From contig NC_087377.1 in NCBI RefSeq assembly GCF_963675165.1, positions 3,840,899 to 3,904,898 of the forward strand: a DNA stretch of 64,000 nucleotides, written 5' to 3'. Under the pieces are notes generated by a model. That model did no database searches, was not told the DNA's origin, and saw only the letters and a list, made by a program, of their open reading frames with translations. A program made the translations under genes and the position numbers. The DNA comes from Halichondria panicea. Taxonomy: Eukaryota > Porifera > Demospongiae > Suberitida > Halichondriidae. Positions 22,505-35,171 of the stretch are shown in pieces; the first letter of the stretch is position 1, and each line of letters starts with the position of its first letter.

Positions 22505-25500
22505 GTATGTGCATTCTATAAGTACATGCAATGCATTTGTTTTCGGTTTCAGAGAATTGTGCTTGTGATACTTCGCATTATAATTATATACCTATATAGT
22601 GTCATATTCGTATATAATGCATGTGAGGTACATGCATGACTACTTGTTGATATAGTGCTAGTGAAACAGTGGTAGTCTTTAGTCTTTAGTTGCTTCTAAG
22701 GTCACGGTATTGCAATGCAAGTTTTTTTGTGCTTTGTTCTCGATATAATAAGTAGTTCTGATGTTAACTGTCACCCACAAAGGGGCAATTAATTGAAGTG
22801 ATAATGTGCTGCATGATGTTCCTCACGTATTACGCATTAGTTATACTGCCCAGCACGAGTGCAACATGCCATATATTGCATGTTGCGTGAGGGCGCCTGC
22901 AATAACTAAATTGTTGCCCAATGACGTCAAACTCTTCTGATTGGTCAAGTTTTTCTCTAATAAAAGACATTTGTTGCCTTTTGACTTCTGAGATCAAAGG
23001 AATAGCAGTGCCAATAATGGCATATTGCACTGTGGTCAGTCTGTAATATGCATGGCATTCAGAAAATTGACCTTTCAGTGAAGTCTCCCACCTAAACTGT
23101 CAAATCATTGCTTTTATAGTGCACACTGAATGAGACACTTATGGTTCCTGTGGTATACCAGACAGCATATAAAATTATGCATGGTTTCGATGCAGTTACT
23201 ATTTACAGAACAAAAACGACCAAATGTCTTTGTATCTACGCTATGATTCTATGCAGATTTCTATATGCAGAAAATGGTTTCCAAGGCAGTTATTACATGG
23301 CAATTCGTGCCACAAGCTGTTTATTGGCCCAGTAGTAGACTGTGGTCAAGCACCTTTAGCCATGTAAGAACTATTACGTGTTTTGAGTAAATTTTAGTGG
23401 ATTCATGAATTCCATAGTAAATTCTTAGGTTTTGTTCCCACAACTAATTAATGAGTATTGGGTGGGAGGGTGGCGTATAAGTCCCAAAAGTAGCTACTGT
23501 ATTTACACACAGTGCAAGTGCATATAATCCCAGTGCATTATGCAGTGCAATATATGGTTGCTATGGTAGTGATACAACATGCTATATACTTGCTTCGATC
23601 TGCCCACTCACTAGGCAACAAATGCAGTTAGCATAGTAGCCTTAGCCTGTTGTATATAATTATAGGTCAAAAAAGATACAACACTTGAAAAAGGGCAAAT
23701 TTAGACAATGTTCATGGACCAACTAATGTTTATATAGGGACCAACTATATAATTGCCCTCAGGTTATATCTATACGTTGTTCCCATTATGTGGTCAATAA
23801 TGTGTCTAATTACTGTGGAGGTGAAACACTTCCAAGAAATGTGTACAATTAACCTATAATAGGTTCAACAGTATATGGTACATGTCAAGGCCGTAGCAAG
23901 CGGTCAGGCTGGTCAGGTTTTGGCCTGATCACTTTTTATAGCCGAATGGTCGTCATTTGAAGACCTTTTTTATGTAAATTGCACCGCTGTATGCGAAAGT
24001 TCTAAGACAAAAAAACTGGTTGATCTTTAAGTGTAAGTTGGCCTGCATGCATGACCGAATTAAACTTGTTTACTACTCCCTGCATGTCATGTAGTAATTG
24101 ATATCTCTATTTTCTACAGATTCCAATGCTCCTACAACACGAGGCAATGAATTTGCTCTTGCATTTATTGCTTTTGAAGGAGCTGAAATTACGCTACATA
24201 TTATGACCCAACAAAATGTGTCTAATTTCACTATTGAAACAAAGTTTTCTGGCCTACTTGGATTCAACGAGACATCACCTGATAGTGGATTGTACTCTCG
24301 TACTGGCACAGCTCGGAGGGGAGAGTTTACTGTCATTCAATTGCAAGCTATTGATGGACTGCCAGGCCTATCAGTAGAGAGTGACGGTAATAATACTGCA
24401 AGTGATAGACAAAAGGGACTGATCTTAACTGCAGATAATCCAAAGCATGAGCTCACAGTATATGCTCTAATCAGCAGTGATGGTATTAGCAGACATTTTG
24501 GTTTCTCCACTGATACCTTCATGGCTATTAACTGTGTTAATTTTCCAACGGCGAGAAATTATCAGTATTTTATATTCTCATTATATATTAATGGTGGTGG
24601 TGGTGGTAGTAGCCAGTTTCTCATGACACCCTGTCAAGATAATACAACTATTCGTGTTAGACCATCTCAACCATACACTCATCCCTCCTGGGTAAATTCA
24701 AGCGTGCAGCGTACAACTCCGGGTACCTTGTCTGAGGAAGAAGCAATCTATGAACGACGTTTCGATCGCTTTGATACTCTCTTGTTTAGCAATGATGGTG
24801 ATTTAACCGGGACCATAATTACATCTGACAAGCCATTGTCTGTTTTCAGTGGCTACAGCGACTTTTCGTTTTTTCTCGTGGAGCAAATTCCACCACACCC
24901 AACATACGGCAATTTATTCTTTCTCTCAGCAATTAACTCATTGTTACTTCGAATAGGCTCTGTCAGTGATGAAGTCTCTATACAAGTCAACTGCCCATGT
25001 GAGCTAGGTGACTCTGTGAGTAATAATAGATTGCCCCTTTCAGGTTCTGGGAGATTTTTCACTGCTGTCATAAACCGAGGTCAATATATCGAATGTTCTT
25101 GTTTGTACTTAGGAGACACAATATTTTGCAGCGTCCAGTCGTCACGTTCGGTTACAGTTATGAATTACCAACTGGAAAGAATATTCTCGATGGTATATAT
25201 ACCACCTGTTGATTCTTATCTGACTCGGTACAGTCTCACAAGTCTGAGTAATATTCCTGTGTCCTTGAGCTACACTCTCCAGGATCTAGATCTAAACTCT
25301 CCAGGATTACTTGTCAATGGAAATGTATTCCGACAGTCTGATGGTGTCACTACCATCGATTGTAGGTCAGACTGTTTTGAGTCATTAGTTTGTGGGCGGG
25401 GAGCTACTGGAGTAGTCTTAGGCAAAGGAACCTTTGATATACAATTTTCTGGTGATGTACCATTCTGGGGGTTTGCATACGGTTTTGATTATTATACTAC

Positions 25501-28500
25501 TAGAGGATTTATTAACCCTCTCCCATTTGAGATGAGACCAATAGGATGTAAGTTCAATACTATAAATGTCTATTGTAATTTACTTCACTTCTTTCCTCCA
25601 GTGGCCTGGATTGAAGCTCAAGACATTGTTGTTGTGGAAACAGTGGGTCGAGTGGATATGGAGTTCATGATAACAAGAGGTGATCGTTCGGTAATAACAA
25701 GAGCTTTTGTTGTCACTAAAAGTTTGTCTGCAACAGAAGGTGAGATGAGTGTCTATATGTATAATTATACAAACTTATTATGCCTCGAGGCGTAGCCGCA
25801 CGAGGGATACGGTAAAGCTGATTATGTGTGTCTGTGTGTCTGTGTGTCTGTTCCAGCTGTAACTGCTCAACGGTTGCAATGCGACGAAAACTAAAATAGG
25901 CTTCTAGCCACGTTCTCTTGGATTTTGATTTGTGGATTAGCAAACTAAAGCTTCTTTCTCGAGTTATGGCTAGTTTGACTCACATTGAAGGCTGTTGCAG
26001 TCTTTTCAGAATCTTTCATCCATTTGCACAAACTTTCTATTCAACATAGTTATGGGTACACACCCTTTATTAACTAGGGATACACTGGAGTGCAAACCTT
26101 GCTACGTATGCTTGTCTATGGCCATGATCTGGACCTAATAATTGTCAGATAAGAAAGCTAGGTGTATGTGCATTCAATCTGGTAAAGACGTCATAATGGT
26201 CGACACACAAGAAAGCTAGATTTAAGTTCGACCGTCCAGGGTCCGGTTTAGCCACTCTTGGCTGTTGCTGAGGTCTAAGACTGTGAGCCGACGTCCCTCA
26301 GCATCTACCAAGACTCTACGCCAAGTATCGAAGCCTACATGTTCACCAGAAGTCCATCAGGTAGAGGTCCTTTTGCCTCGACGTCAACCACCACCACCGC
26401 CACAGAAAATCTTGATAAGACCCGAACATAACCTCGCTTCGCTCGGAATCATTTCTCTGGATGTAATACACATGCGCGCTCATCCCACATGTTAGAATCA
26501 TGATCCAGTGGCAACTTACTTCTTTTTTTTGAGGTCCTGGTATACATGTACCGGTAAGCCACATATAGAATAGATAACAATAGATGAATGTACACAAGTC
26601 TGGTAACAATAGATACATATGCATGCATGTACACAAGTCTTTTTTCTGCCTGTTTAGATATACTACTGTCTGTGCTATACTGCTGTCTGCATGTGCTTCT
26701 ATGCCTTTGACAAAGGTTTGCTCCCACTGTTTGGCTACAGGCCATTTAAATAACATGCAATTGCTTCAGTATCGTTGAAGATTATTCACCAAGCCATCAG
26801 ATAGGCTTCTGCCATTCAGCTCCTCTCTTCAATTCTGTCAATAATTGCAACTGATCAATCACTGCTTTAAAATGACAATGTGTTCACTCTGTTTCTTTAG
26901 TCTCCATAATTATTATTTTTGTTAGTGCCTAAACACATAAATTATTATTTACTTGCAGGAGAGGACTACAAGTCAACTGATTTGCTCCGAGGTACAGACA
27001 ACAGTGCTATCTTAGAATGGAGACCTGGTAATTCAGTTCCAAATGTTCGATTTATCGTACCTATAATTGATGATGACATTCCGGAACCAGTTGAAGTATT
27101 AGAAATTGTAGTTGAATGTGAAGATAATGGAAACTGCTATCTACCACGACGATCTTACACCATCACCATTATAGACGATCAAGGTACAGACAGCTGTCAC
27201 GCTTATAGTAGGTATAGTGTGCCTACAATCAATAGCATGTAATATCGTTTAGCGGCAAACCATGCATTACCGGAATGGGCTAAGTTAGCAGAAAATTTGA
27301 CACTTTGTGATCTAGTTTTTGCAATCAGGTAAGGATCATGCATGATGTCATACATGTACTGGTATTATTTTTGCAAGGCCACGCATTAGAACTATATCTT
27401 CCTATAGTTTGCAAGTATTACGTTTTATGCTCATAAAACAACATTGTATACGTATAGTAAGTAATCAAATTTGGTCAGTTATGCATATCCGTTTCCTAGG
27501 CAACTGTAGGGAAGTATATATAAGGTAACACCCGGGCCCGAACTTCTAATATTAAAACTAAGACATATTTCGTCATTATTGTAGCTTTTTGCTCTGACCT
27601 GCGTGAAATTGGAAGTGGTACCTTGGAATACAATATGGAAGAAGATGTGTTTAATGGCACTAGACCGAATGGAACTGCTGCAACGTACACTTGTGATGAT
27701 GGATTCAGACTGGATGGAAATGCCACTAGGACATGTGACACTGGAAATTGGACAGGCACGGTACCTGTGTGCATAGAAAGTAAGTCATGCATGAGTATAG
27801 TACATGTTTGTATGTATGTATGGTACTGTTTAGCGTTCAGAATAGCGTATTACTAGAATATTTTGCGGGTAAAAACCTTTGCGAATGAGCCAAATTAGCA
27901 AAAAATTTGACCCTTTGCGATCTAACTATTGCATTCTGGTAAGAATCGTGTGTATTTACTAGTAGGTTTTGCGGATTTTATTGATGCGAATGGATCAACC
28001 CTCGCAAAATTCTGATACTTGCAAAACATTCTAGTAATACGGTATCAGGTACAAACATTATTGGGTATATATATAGCTTAGCCTCGATTCCAGGCCGATT
28101 AAAATACAGCCTGGTACCTATTACATGGTGTTAGTGCGCATGCGTTAGTTTATTTCCAGAATCTGGGGAATCCCCTTTTTTCTTTTTCTCATCTATATTC
28201 TATCAGCTTAGCGCATTGTTCCAGAAGGCTTTCACACTAGTCTGAAGCCAGAAGAAGCTCAGATCTACCTCTATGACGGTTGTATGGTCAGGATGTCTTA
28301 CCTTGGATCTGTACAGGCTATGGGAAGTGTGCATGGTGCCTCAAACTGCTACTTGCGAAGACAACCAGGCCGCACTATCATCAGGGAAGTGGACCTGGTA
28401 TCGACTGCTTGCACATGCACTAACAATCCGCCGGTATATATCTGGCGGCTACGGATTAAAACGTTTTATGGTCAAAAACAATGACGTCAGAGTCACAGCG

Positions 28501-31500
28501 AACGGAAGTTGATTGAAGGAAGTATAGAAAGTTTGATTAAAGGTTTCTAACCTATCTGATAGCATTCTTATAGCTACCATTGCTTGTCCATACAGGCTAT
28601 TGCCATGCACACAGCCACACAGCTTTCACAGCCTGCAACAGTGTGGATGACTCCAGCCATCCACACTGTTGCAGGCTGTGAAAGCTGTGTGGCAATAGCC
28701 TGTATGGACAAGCCACGCCCATTTACTACTACCGTTACTTAACGTAACAATCAGAAAGAAAATAGCTGTGCAACAAACATACAGCTCTGCTAGCTATAGC
28801 TCTGTGTACGACTTTAATATGACATTCTATTATAGTATTTATTCAGGATGCAGTATATAGCTAGCTATAATGGGAAATTTTACGGGAATATACATGTATA
28901 CAATAATTTTGCGCATGCGCAAGCAGTCAGTAGCAGGCCGCCTTCTTTTCTCTGTTGAAGGCCTGCAAACTAGGCTAATACTGTGTGTGCACAAATTGCT
29001 ATTCTGTTGACATAGTGTGATAATCATTTCCGAACAACCCTGATTATAATGTAATGCATTATTGCAGTCTTTTGCTCTCACCTGCTTCAAATTGACAACG
29101 GTACACTAAGTTTCAATGGCTTTCCCATGAATGGCACTAAACCGAATGGAACTGTTGCAACGTACACTTGTGATGATGGATTCAACCTGTCAGGAGATGC
29201 CACTAGGATATGCTTCGATGGATATTGGACGGGTACCGAACCTGTGTGCACAACAAGTAAGCCCTGGGTATATAAATGTATGCGTGTGTATGGTATACAG
29301 TGTAGTAGACTTTTTGAGTCTTCCCTTTCCCCTTACCAATTATATAACTACAGTACTGCATGGTGATAATTTGCTGTCCTTATGTGCACATAATTATTAA
29401 AAAGAGTGCCGTATAGAAAATGTAGAACACTGCTTAATTTACCCGTCTCTTTTTCAGAGGATCCTATATACTCTACAGAATTCTGTTGACATAGTATTTA
29501 CCTGATCATTTCCCTCTGTGCATGTTTAGACCCAACAATGTCGACTATCCAGCCAACCAATCAAGGAGGAGGTGTGTCTGACCCAGTGATTATCAGCATC
29601 GTTGTTGTTGTGGTTGTGGCTGCTCTTGCTATACTGGCAATAATTTGCTGTCTCTGTTTTTTAAGGTTGAGACGAAACAAACAAAAGATACTAAGAATGT
29701 CTACTATAAGGTGAGGCCTTTATGATGGCGAGCTATATACAGTACTATAATAGGTAAAAGATGTGCCCCAGCAGTGTTTGCAGTATTTGAAACTATAGCT
29801 AGCTACCAAGACAATCTTGTTGTGTATTGTTGATTGGATTTAATCTCTCTCATTATAGAATGAGGAGGCTGTCTGATCGAAGTAGTACTCTTAAGGGTAT
29901 GTATCAGTATGTACTGTAACAGGAGCAGATGAGGGGATGGAGCGTCTTACTATAAATTATTATGCATAGTATTGCGGATCCACTATCATCTGCCACACTC
30001 CTTATAATGTGCTATGTGCTGTACATGTGTGATTTAATATCATGAGCAGCACTTAGCAATTTGTATATGGCATGATTTGTATACATATAGGTAGACGATA
30101 CAGAATCCGCGTAGTAAGACACTCCATCTGCTTCTGTATAATAAATTATGCTCAATCTGCATGCAGATTATCAAATGCGAGAAATCGTAAAGTATGTTCC
30201 AGAATCAATGAGAATTCCCAGCTCTAATCTGAAACTGCAAGATGCAGTCGGTCAAGGTAACTATTTGTAGATTAAAAAAATTGGTTCTCTTGATCGAACT
30301 TATTCCAGGAGCCTTTGGGATTGTATACAAAGGACTACTAATGGACTGGAACAACGTTGCCATAAGGGGTGTGGCTTTGAAGACTCTGAAAGGTATAATT
30401 ATATAGCTGATCTATTTATGCATGCGTCTGTCAAAAAAAGATTTGAGACTTCCAGAAAATATTTTTGTTCTTTCTTTATTTCTTATTTCTTGCTTAAAAT
30501 TAATAGTTGTCAGTTTGCTGTAGTATTACACACTAGTTGATACATGGGAACTATACATGGGAAAGGTTCCTCAGAGGATATACCGTGTAGCAGTTATATA
30601 ATTATTTCAAGGGTATAAAATTTCACGGAATGACCGTTAGAAAAGATTTGCAGATTTAATTTTTGCAGCATGCGATATTAAATTCGTGGGTATAATTGTT
30701 TGCGGTATATTCTAAATCAGCGAAAACCGCGAACATTTACAGCCTCGAAATATAACTGCTATATACAGTACCAAGGGTGTATGAAGAGAAGAGGGCATGC
30801 AGCTACAATCTATCGTATTATAAATGGGCGGGGGGTTATGTTAAAGAATGTATTGCAGTGCACTTTATACTCTGACTAGCCTTTATTCCCTAGTGGGCGG
30901 TTGGCTAAATCATGGCTAAATATAGCATATCCTGCTGACTCATCAATAATACGACACATACACAGTATACATTGTTAGTTGCATGCCCTCTTCTCTTCAT
31001 ACGCCCTTGACAGTACTATATGTAGCATAGTATACTGATAACTTACTTCCCATGTCTAGTGATTGAATTGTAGCCAGGGCAGGGTTTACCCATGAGCACC
31101 ATAGTATCAAATGAGTTAAACACTATTTTGTCGGTGTTTATGTGACTTAGAATCTTTCAAGCACTTGTATATAGTGTCCTCACTATACACTCGGGATACT
31201 AAAGCAGTGCCTTTGGGCTTCTAAATTAGACACTTTCAAACAGTGTCTATACCCCCTCCACCTCCCTCCAGGTTTGTTTACTCAGAGTGACGTACAGAGC
31301 ATGGTGAGTGAGATCACTAAGATGCAAGAGTTCCACCACCCTCACGTCATGCCCCTGATTGGGGTGTGTCTCGACGCTGGACCCGGTGTTTCCATGGTGA
31401 TGCCGTATATGGCCAACGGGAGTCTACTAGACTACTTGAAGAAAGAAAGATCTGCGCTAGAATTGGCAGAGGGAGAGGATTCTGAGAAGGTATTTTGAAC

Positions 31501-33794
31501 TCTATATCACATCATAATTATTTTGACTGTACTGTGAAGCCTAGCTGTCTCCTGTCTATTATGGCTACAGCATACAGTGAAACATGTCTATTGTGCATGG
31601 TAATTCTGTACAGTTTGTTGTGATCACCCTATGTTACTGTAAGCAGGATATAATTATAATACAGCCCTATAGGCCCCAAAATCTCAATAATAGCATGACT
31701 GTGTTTGGACATGTTTGGACGTTAGAATGGAAACCACTCTCTTCACTACGCTCTGGGGACTGGCAAGCTGCCGTGTTGAGAGTTGCCCCGTTGTAGAACA
31801 AACCACAAAATGCGTAATGTGTGGGTAATAGTGCTTCAGCCTCAAGAACAGATGATGTACTTATACTCAAGGATAATGTTTTGTGCAGCAGTGCACAGTG
31901 ACGTTTGCATTCTTGTGGGAGCGTACGTGGCATTCTTCACACACTAGGACAACTCTCAACACGGCAGCTTGCCCGTCCCCAGATCGCATGTGAAGGGAGT
32001 GGTTTCCAGTCTATTTGGACGTGTGTTAGCTGACCACCTCTTTTTACAGCATGTTAGTCTATCAAAGATGACAGCTATATATAGATAATTATGCTGGGAT
32101 ACACCTTTTGTGTTTCTACTGAAAATTGTGATTGGGGTGTGTCTTCTTTGAGCATCGATAACTTGAGTTTGGAATGTCCAATTATACAAAAGCATTTTAC
32201 AGCTTTTAAAAGTCCTAGGGTGTGTTTAAATTATCGGTTGCTTTTTCGTATCCAAATCTTTTGTTTTCGGTTCTTGCTACAAATTGTAGGTGTTAGCTGT
32301 GAGGAAGCTGCTGTTGAAAATTTGTCATCAGATAGCTCTTGGAATGGCGTATCTTGCTCAGCACAAGTTTGTCCATCGAGACCTGGCTGCCAGGAACTGC
32401 ATGTGAGGCACTGAATTGATTTGAATTGATTGCTGCATGCACGAGTGCACACAGTAACGTGAAGCATAATGTTTTCAGGTCAGCAAATGTTCATGAAATA
32501 TTAATTCTCGTAGGTTGGATTCAAATGGCGACGTCAAAGTTGGTGATTTTGGTCTGGCCGAGGACACGTATGCGCAAGGATACTTTAGACAGAGTGAAGC
32601 TGAGGGAGTCAAACTGCCGTACAAATGGATGGCAATGGAGAGTCTAAATGATGCTATCTTCAACGAGAAGACAGATGTAGTATGTTAATTACTATAACAA
32701 TCAGTGCATGTGTAATGCGTGCACTATACTCCAGTTAGGTATGAATTGATGGTCATGCATATTTCAGCTTTGTTCTCTCGAAGCTTGATGTGTTATTTTA
32801 CGACTATAATTATATAGAGCCATGTGAAATTTGTTAATGCAGTGGTCGTATGGTGTGACTGTATGGGAGGTCTTCAGTAGTGGCCGGACCCCCTACCCTG
32901 GAGTGGACCCAATGTCCCTAGTGGCTCTACTCAGAGACGGCAAGAGATTGGAACCTCCCCAGAATATTGCCTGCTCTACAGAGATGTTAGTGTATACACA
33001 TTGAGTAACGAGTGCATGCATGAGACGATTCTGTATGAAAACATGTCACTTCACAACTTTTAGCATTTATATAGTTGACTACAGGGTCTCGCTGATGACT
33101 AGCTGTTGGTACGAGGATTCTGAAGAGAGGCCATCCTTCGATGAGCTAGCAACCGAGTTGGAGAAAGTTCTGAGCATCATGGTGGGCTACGTGGAACTGA
33201 ACATGGAGCTAGTCGCCATCACTGAGGATGAACATGGTAAGCACAGTGATATAGTTCACTCTGAGTTAGGAGACACTGTTTTGTAGTTTAAAACGCATTT
33301 TGGAATCATTATGTTTAAAAAAAAATTCAAGCAGAAACTGTTTGTGCGTTAGTATACATGCATGCAGTACAGCTAATGGAGTGTCTGCTGATTGAGAGTA
33401 TAAATTATTAGCATGTATAATTATGATTGTGGTTTTAGTAGTGATATTTTGACAGTTGAGAGTGAATGTGCTCTATTCTGCAGAGGTTGATCACGTTCTC
33501 TTGCTTAAAGAGCAGACGAAACTTGCCGAGACCGCTACTGAAGAGGTTGCCATAGAAACAAACACTGCATACGGGTTAAAAACCGAAGACCAGTTACAAG
33601 CTAAACAAGTTCCCACGGAGACCAATCTCGCTTATGGGATAAGACGTGAACAAGAGTTACAGAAAAATCCAGCCGAACAAGTTACTGACTCAGCTCACCA
33701 TTTAAACAGTGACCCACAACTTCCAGAGCACGACCCTGAAGGTTACAGTGACTATCGAGACACCACTGGATATGCTAAAATACTGCACAGATGA
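22321..33794 (+). CDS. Receptor tyrosine kinase gene 2: signal / IgGFc-binding / Calx-beta / 2 Sushi / TM / kinase
   Basis: Complete model: 22321-22504, 24120-25547, 25602-25739, 26959-27183, 27585-27779, 29068-29256, 29530-29710, 29859-29896, 30167-30256, 30309-30392, 31272-31489, 32290-32402, 32514-32679, 32843-32985, 33085-33236, 33484-33794. Length is 3,855 nt, exactly 1,285 codons. Approximate residues: signal and Cys/basic segment 1-61, IgGFc 62-537, Calx-beta 538-658, Sushi 659-786, TM exon 787-846, kinase about 885-1181, tail 1182-1284. The signal peptide is [16 protein letters not shown]. All kinase motifs are intact ([33 protein letters not shown]). The tail has NTAYGL, TNLAYGI and TTGYAKI. 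The intron at 25548-25601 is only 54 bp and open in frame. It ends at TGA where genes 3 and 4 have CGA, shortening the tail slightly. Confidence 0.93.
22839..22966. repeat. Interspersed repeat, 'GCGTGAGGGCGCCTGC' family copy 3
   Basis: It lies in intron 1 of gene 2 and has the same TGCCCAGCACGAGTGC start and CCCAATGACGTCAAAC end as the copy at 3,072-3,216, with the inner palindrome shortened by about 20 bp. Confidence 0.65.
24120..25547 (+). CDS. Gene 2 exon: IgGFc-binding N-terminal domain
   Basis: The 1,428-nt exon is highly similar to 419-1831. Differences are scattered, with small in-frame length changes (GGGGG against GGGG before [22 protein letters not shown] added near the end). It continues in frame through the following 54-bp intron. 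The acceptor is TTTTCTACAG. Confidence 0.9.
27846..28042. mobile_element. MITE with TATTACTAGAATATTTTGCG ends
   Basis: TATTACTAGAATATTTTGCG at the left is inverted relative to GCAAAACATTCTAGTAATA at the right, with TTTGCGA-type units between. A relative in opposite orientation lies near 39,100-39,253 (ending ATAGTAATACGG), before the last exon of gene 3. Confidence 0.75.
28583..28712. repeat. 130-bp inverted repeat, arms about 55 bp
   Basis: CTTGTCCATACAGGCTATTG...AACAGTGTGGATG pairs with CATCCACACTGTTG...CAATAGCCTGTATGGACAAG. A short insertion (TGCACACAGCC region) lies in the left arm. It occupies the site where gene 1 carries the 297-bp TAGCCTCGAG element. Confidence 0.8.
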
Positions 33795-35126
33795 TCTTCG
33801 TATGAAACTTTTGTTTAATAGTTAGTATCTGTAGGAAGAAATTTTATGTACTTTAATAATGACTCTGTATATAAATTTATTAGCGAAACTTTGCAAAAGC
33901 AGCCGACCCTTTTACTGCATGCATGCATGCGCTCTTGGCCTATACCTTGTGGGCTATACATGGTGTATTATCATTATGCACCATGTATGATGGAGTATAA
34001 TTATAATAATATTTACGTTTTTGTGCATGTAACCTGTTAGATTAGGCCCTAATAACTTATTCTCATTATAATTATTCTTCTTGAAAAATGTGCTATTAAA
34101 AGATTACCCAAAAATAAGAAACGTAGACATAAACCAGCACACAACTGACACAAGACACATGATTCTCAGTGTTATGTTGCTGACTTGAACTGATCTGTAA
34201 TATCCACATTTGCCATGAGAACCTCTCTATAGTATGCAAAACTTAATGTAATGATCTTTACCAAAAATGAACACTGTGTTGCTAAGATGGTTATTCCCAG
34301 CATAATTTATCAGGGCTTTTTAGATCCAGTGAATGATTTTGAATTGGAATGGTTGGGGCCACGGCCACCGTTCATTACTCTCATCTTGCAGTGCATGGCC
34401 TTGTGGTTTAATCTCCTGTATAGTAGATCTATAGACATTTTAGTGCTCGTTCACTGACTGATACAGCTTAATTAGCCTTACGTCTATTTTGGATATGTCT
34501 ATACCACACAGAGTGAGTGGGATGATTTTGTGTGTATAATATACTGTATGCTGTGCTGTATTGCATTGTATATCCATTGCTATAGCTTATTCTAGTTCTC
34601 ATTTGGGATTAGGGTGTTTCTCCCTTATACACTGATGTGATTGTTCTGGGGCGTTACTGTAGTCTACATGCAGTTATTGGCAAGAGCGTGAACAAACAAT
34701 ATAGTTAATTGGCATCAAGATGAGGTGAACTATTGGTAAAAGTTACTCGGCGCATCTCCGACTATCAGATTGTTTGCAGAGTCCGCAGTAGAGCTAGCTT
34801 ACTCAGTTAGGTGCACTATAATCTAGTTTTAAAGTTGAATAATGCTTGAACTTGCATGTATACCTATAGCTTGTGTACATTGTTCTTATGAATGTCAATA
34901 GATACTTGAATTGTGTCACAAGATTTGTATGTCTAGCATGTAGACTCTATATAATGAATTATTATAGCTTCCACAATAATTAAGGGATAGTCATTTGGGG
35001 TAAGAAGCCATTAAGATCAAAGAGGTCACTTGAAGTTCCTAGAAATGATGAAGTTCACCAAAACAACATCAGTATTAGGCAAGCTATATAGATTCTATAT
35101 CATCTGATGTAGTACAAACTTACTAT
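33795..35126. other. Spacer between genes 2 and 3
   Basis: It contains 3' flank shared with gene 1 (34,440-34,680) and AT-rich unique sequence. No gene, RNA gene or clear transposon was found. Confidence 0.6.
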
Positions 35127-35171
35127 AGGCAGTGAGGAGTTGACAATCTATATTATAGTTATATAGCTGTG
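35127..35171 (+). promoter_or_regulatory. Conserved block before the start codon of gene 3
   Basis: GTGAGGAGTTGACAATCTATA followed by TATAGCTGTG precedes the ATG, as in genes 2 and 4. A broken gene thus still has the family leader sequence. Confidence 0.5.

Noticed and set aside
26343..26756. 98-137-codon minus-strand frames in intron 3 of gene 2
   Set aside because: They overlap in different frames in repeat-derived sequence and have no recognisable motif.
28230..28512. Possible exon ([19 protein letters not shown] and on) in an intron of gene 2
   Set aside because: It is open for 60-80 codons in two frames, but has no family match that I recognise, and the homologous gene 1 region lacks the frame.
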